A DNA stretch of 64,000 nt. Origin: JADCCX01 sp031431475. GTDB lineage: Bacteria; Pseudomonadota; Alphaproteobacteria; Rhizobiales; Beijerinckiaceae. The number at the start of each line of letters is the position of its first letter. The stretch's first letter is position 1. Location of the stretch: the NCBI GenBank assembly GCA_031431475.1, contig JANPDL010000016.1:1-64000 (forward strand). Reading direction: 5' to 3'. The position numbers and the translations under genes were made by a program. Positions 62,819 to 64,000 of the stretch are shown one piece after another. Below the pieces are notes generated by a model, which was given only the letters and a program-made list of their open reading frames with translations, ran no database searches and was not told where the DNA came from.

Positions 62819-63138
62819 AGGAGGCTGGCTGCCGTCCGGTGTGCTTTGAGATGGGTTGCATCAATCATGAGTTGATCCGGCTCGCCCGCTTTGCCTGCAA
62901 GGGCGGAGAAGATGCGGTTGAAAACACCCATCCGGCTCCAGCGGATAAAACGATTATAAAGCGTCTTGTGCGGACCATACCCAACGGGAGCATCTTTCCA
63001 CTGAAGTCCATGTTTTATAACGTAAATAATCCCGCTGACGACACGAAGATCATCCACGCGCTGGATGCCATGCGACAATGGGAAATACGGTCTGATCCGG
63101 TTGAACTGGACCCGCGAAAGCAAATACAAATCACTCAT
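62770..63138 (-). CDS. IS5-family transposase, first frame (orfA)
   Basis: 122 residues. 'FNRIRPYFPLSHG' and 'YNRFIRWSRMGVFNRIFSALA' are the DUF4096-like N-terminal region of IS5 transposases, and 'LMIDATHLKAHR' has the first catalytic Asp. Alone it lacks the other two acidic residues. The full enzyme needs a -1 slip at A-AAA-AAG (62812-62818), correctly phased in the zero frame. Confidence 0.88.
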   Translation of the reverse strand: MSDLYLLSRVQFNRIRPYFPLSHGIQRVDDLRVVSGIIYVIKHGLQWKDAPVGYGPHKTLYNRFIRWSRMGVFNRIFSALAGKAGEPDQLMIDATHLKAHRTAASLLKKGMFPAALDAPKAG

Positions 63139-63209
63139 GGCATCCTCCTGCCACGAGTGAATCAGATCAAAGCTGAGTTGGAAATCCCACTACGTTAATT
63201 AATAGGGCC

Positions 63210-63425
63210 TTACCCTAGCTTTTCCGCTTCCAACCATCTGTTGAAGAATTCAACAGGGATGGGCATCCGGAAGTCATCAAGGGCGCGGATCACCACGTAG
63301 ACCTTCAATTGCTCTGATAGGAGAAACCGAAAAACATCTTTTAGTCCTGCACCCTCTTCAACAAAATGGGCAAATGCAGCGCCTGCGCTAATTAGGCGTG
63401 GTTTTTTTTGATGGCCGTTACTCAT
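63210..63425 (-). CDS. Small protein coupled to the integrase (71 residues)
   Basis: Unrecognised. 'FVEEGAGLKDVFRFLLSEQLKVYVVIRALDDF' looks helix-rich with a hydrophobic core. The ATG overlaps the restored integrase stop (ATGA), which argues for translation in a real operon. The stop lies about 15 bases from the IS end, so it may be complete or trimmed. Confidence 0.5.
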   Translation of the reverse strand: MSNGHQKKPRLISAGAAFAHFVEEGAGLKDVFRFLLSEQLKVYVVIRALDDFRMPIPVEFFNRWLEAEKLG

Positions 63426-64000
63426 GCTATTGCGTCCCGAGTCAGGTTGGCCCAGTCATCCATCATGGCTCTCAGTCGCTCAAACATATCGCCGCGCCTA
63501 TAGGCAGCCTCAAACCTTGTTGTCGATTGTATGCGCGAGCGCCATCTCCGCCATATCTCGCGGATAATTGGTCGATTCGGCAACCCAGTCTCTGAAAGTG
63601 GAGCGAAATCCATGTGCAGTGATGTGCCCGTATGCCATTCGCTTTAACAAGGCGGTCATGGCGGCGTTCGAAAGACCGTCACCACCCTGAGTCTGGAATA
63701 CAAATCCGTCAGCCTTTGGTCCTGCCGCTTTCAAGATATCAATGGCGCGGTCAGAAAGCGGGACGCGATGTTCGCGGCCAGCTTTCATGCGATGTGCTGG
63801 AATAATCCACACAGCCTTCTCAATATCAATCTCAGGCCATGTCGCTCCAATGACTTCACCCGTCCTGGCTGCTGTCAAAATGAGAAAGTGAAGGGCGAGT
63901 GCCGCAACACCCTTCTGTTCACTCAACCTCTTCATGAATGTTGGAAGCTCACTGTAGGGCAGGGCGGGATGGTGCTGCACTTTCCGGACCTTCGAGCGGG
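63422..64000 (-). pseudogene. P4-type tyrosine integrase, frameshifted and cut by the window edge
   Basis: The frame is open at the window end (the 5' part lies beyond). Catalytic marks are 'ILTAARTGEVIGATWPE' (Arg), 'HGFRSTFRDW' (His-x-x-Arg) and 'MALAHTIDNKV' (His), then a TGA at 63510-63512. The true continuation 'EAAYRRGDMFERLRAMMDDW' with the catalytic Tyr is in the next frame, ending at 63422. One extra base in the AAA run at 63512-63514 explains the break. Either the integrase is inactive, or this is a sequencing error. Confidence 0.85.

Larger units (their letters stand above)
62365..63195 (-). mobile_element. IS5-family insertion sequence (IS427 group-like)
   Basis: About 830 bases. 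Two overlapping transposase frames on the minus strand share a -1 frameshift site. The ends are approximate: near the left end 'GGCTCAGAACTCATTGAT' and near the right end, read on the other strand, 'GGGATTTCCAACTCAGCTTT' share AACTCA but do not give a long clean inverted repeat. Flanking TA dinucleotides may be target duplications. It sits between the ExoD gene and a small gene behind the broken integrase. Confidence 0.75.

Noticed and set aside
31527..63980. att repeat matching the tRNA-Ser 3' end at the right side of the island
   Set aside because: No second copy of the terminal tRNA sequence was found by eye inside the window; it may lie beyond 64 kb.

Overview
This window looks like a chromosomal segment of an alphaproteobacterium, most likely of the order Hyphomicrobiales (rhizobia and relatives). 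The reasons are the compact thiL-nusB-ribH-nrdR block, a COQ9/TetR-like protein, a YejABEF-type transporter, ExoD-family and undecaprenyl-phosphate sugar transferase genes, several transport systems of rhizobial type and a high G+C content. The species cannot be named from the sequence alone.

Layout. (1) 1-31.4 kb is core-like: yejB(partial)-yejE-[toxin/antitoxin-like pair]-yejF, deoB, ftsH, a COQ9/TetR-like gene, moxR, a double-hotdog MaoC hydratase, a VapBC pair with a perfect palindromic operator, ychF, thiL-nusB-ribH, nrdR, an XRE-cupin regulator coupled to a GNAT gene, pyrF, a polyprenyl-phosphate sugar transferase, typA, a CoA-transferase/HMG-CoA lyase pair, lldD, glpD and a two-domain oxidoreductase-SelD fusion. 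(2) 31.5-36.7 kb begins at a tRNA-Ser(GGA) gene followed by AT-rich DNA. It carries a plus-strand cassette of poorly known genes: an SH3/Tudor-like protein, a very short tyrosine recombinase, a nitrilase-like protein, a DUF3768 protein and a PcfJ-like protein. This reads as a mobile-element remnant. (3) 36.8-58.8 kb holds three catabolic transport loci, each with its own regulator: a dipeptide-type ABC system with a LysR regulator, a D-cysteine desulfhydrase and an amidase; a Ugp-type ABC system with a DeoR regulator and an inositol-monophosphatase-family phosphatase; and a TRAP transporter with a D-aminoacylase and a LysR regulator. (4) 58.9-64 kb has a degenerate integrase tail, an OmpA-like protein with a proline-rich repeat region, an ExoD protein, an IS5-family insertion sequence with a classical -1 frameshift signal, and an integrase whose catalytic tyrosine has been moved out of frame by one extra base.

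How the genes work together. Regions 2-4 can be read as an accessory island inserted next to tRNA-Ser and decorated with uptake-plus-hydrolysis modules for amides, N-acyl-D-amino acids and probably phosphorylated polyols. Recombinase genes in three states (one short, two broken) mark its history. No matching att repeat to the tRNA 3' end was found inside the window, so the island limits are inferred. In the core part, a toxin-antitoxin-like pair sits inside the yej transporter operon, coupled to yejF by a 4-base overlap.
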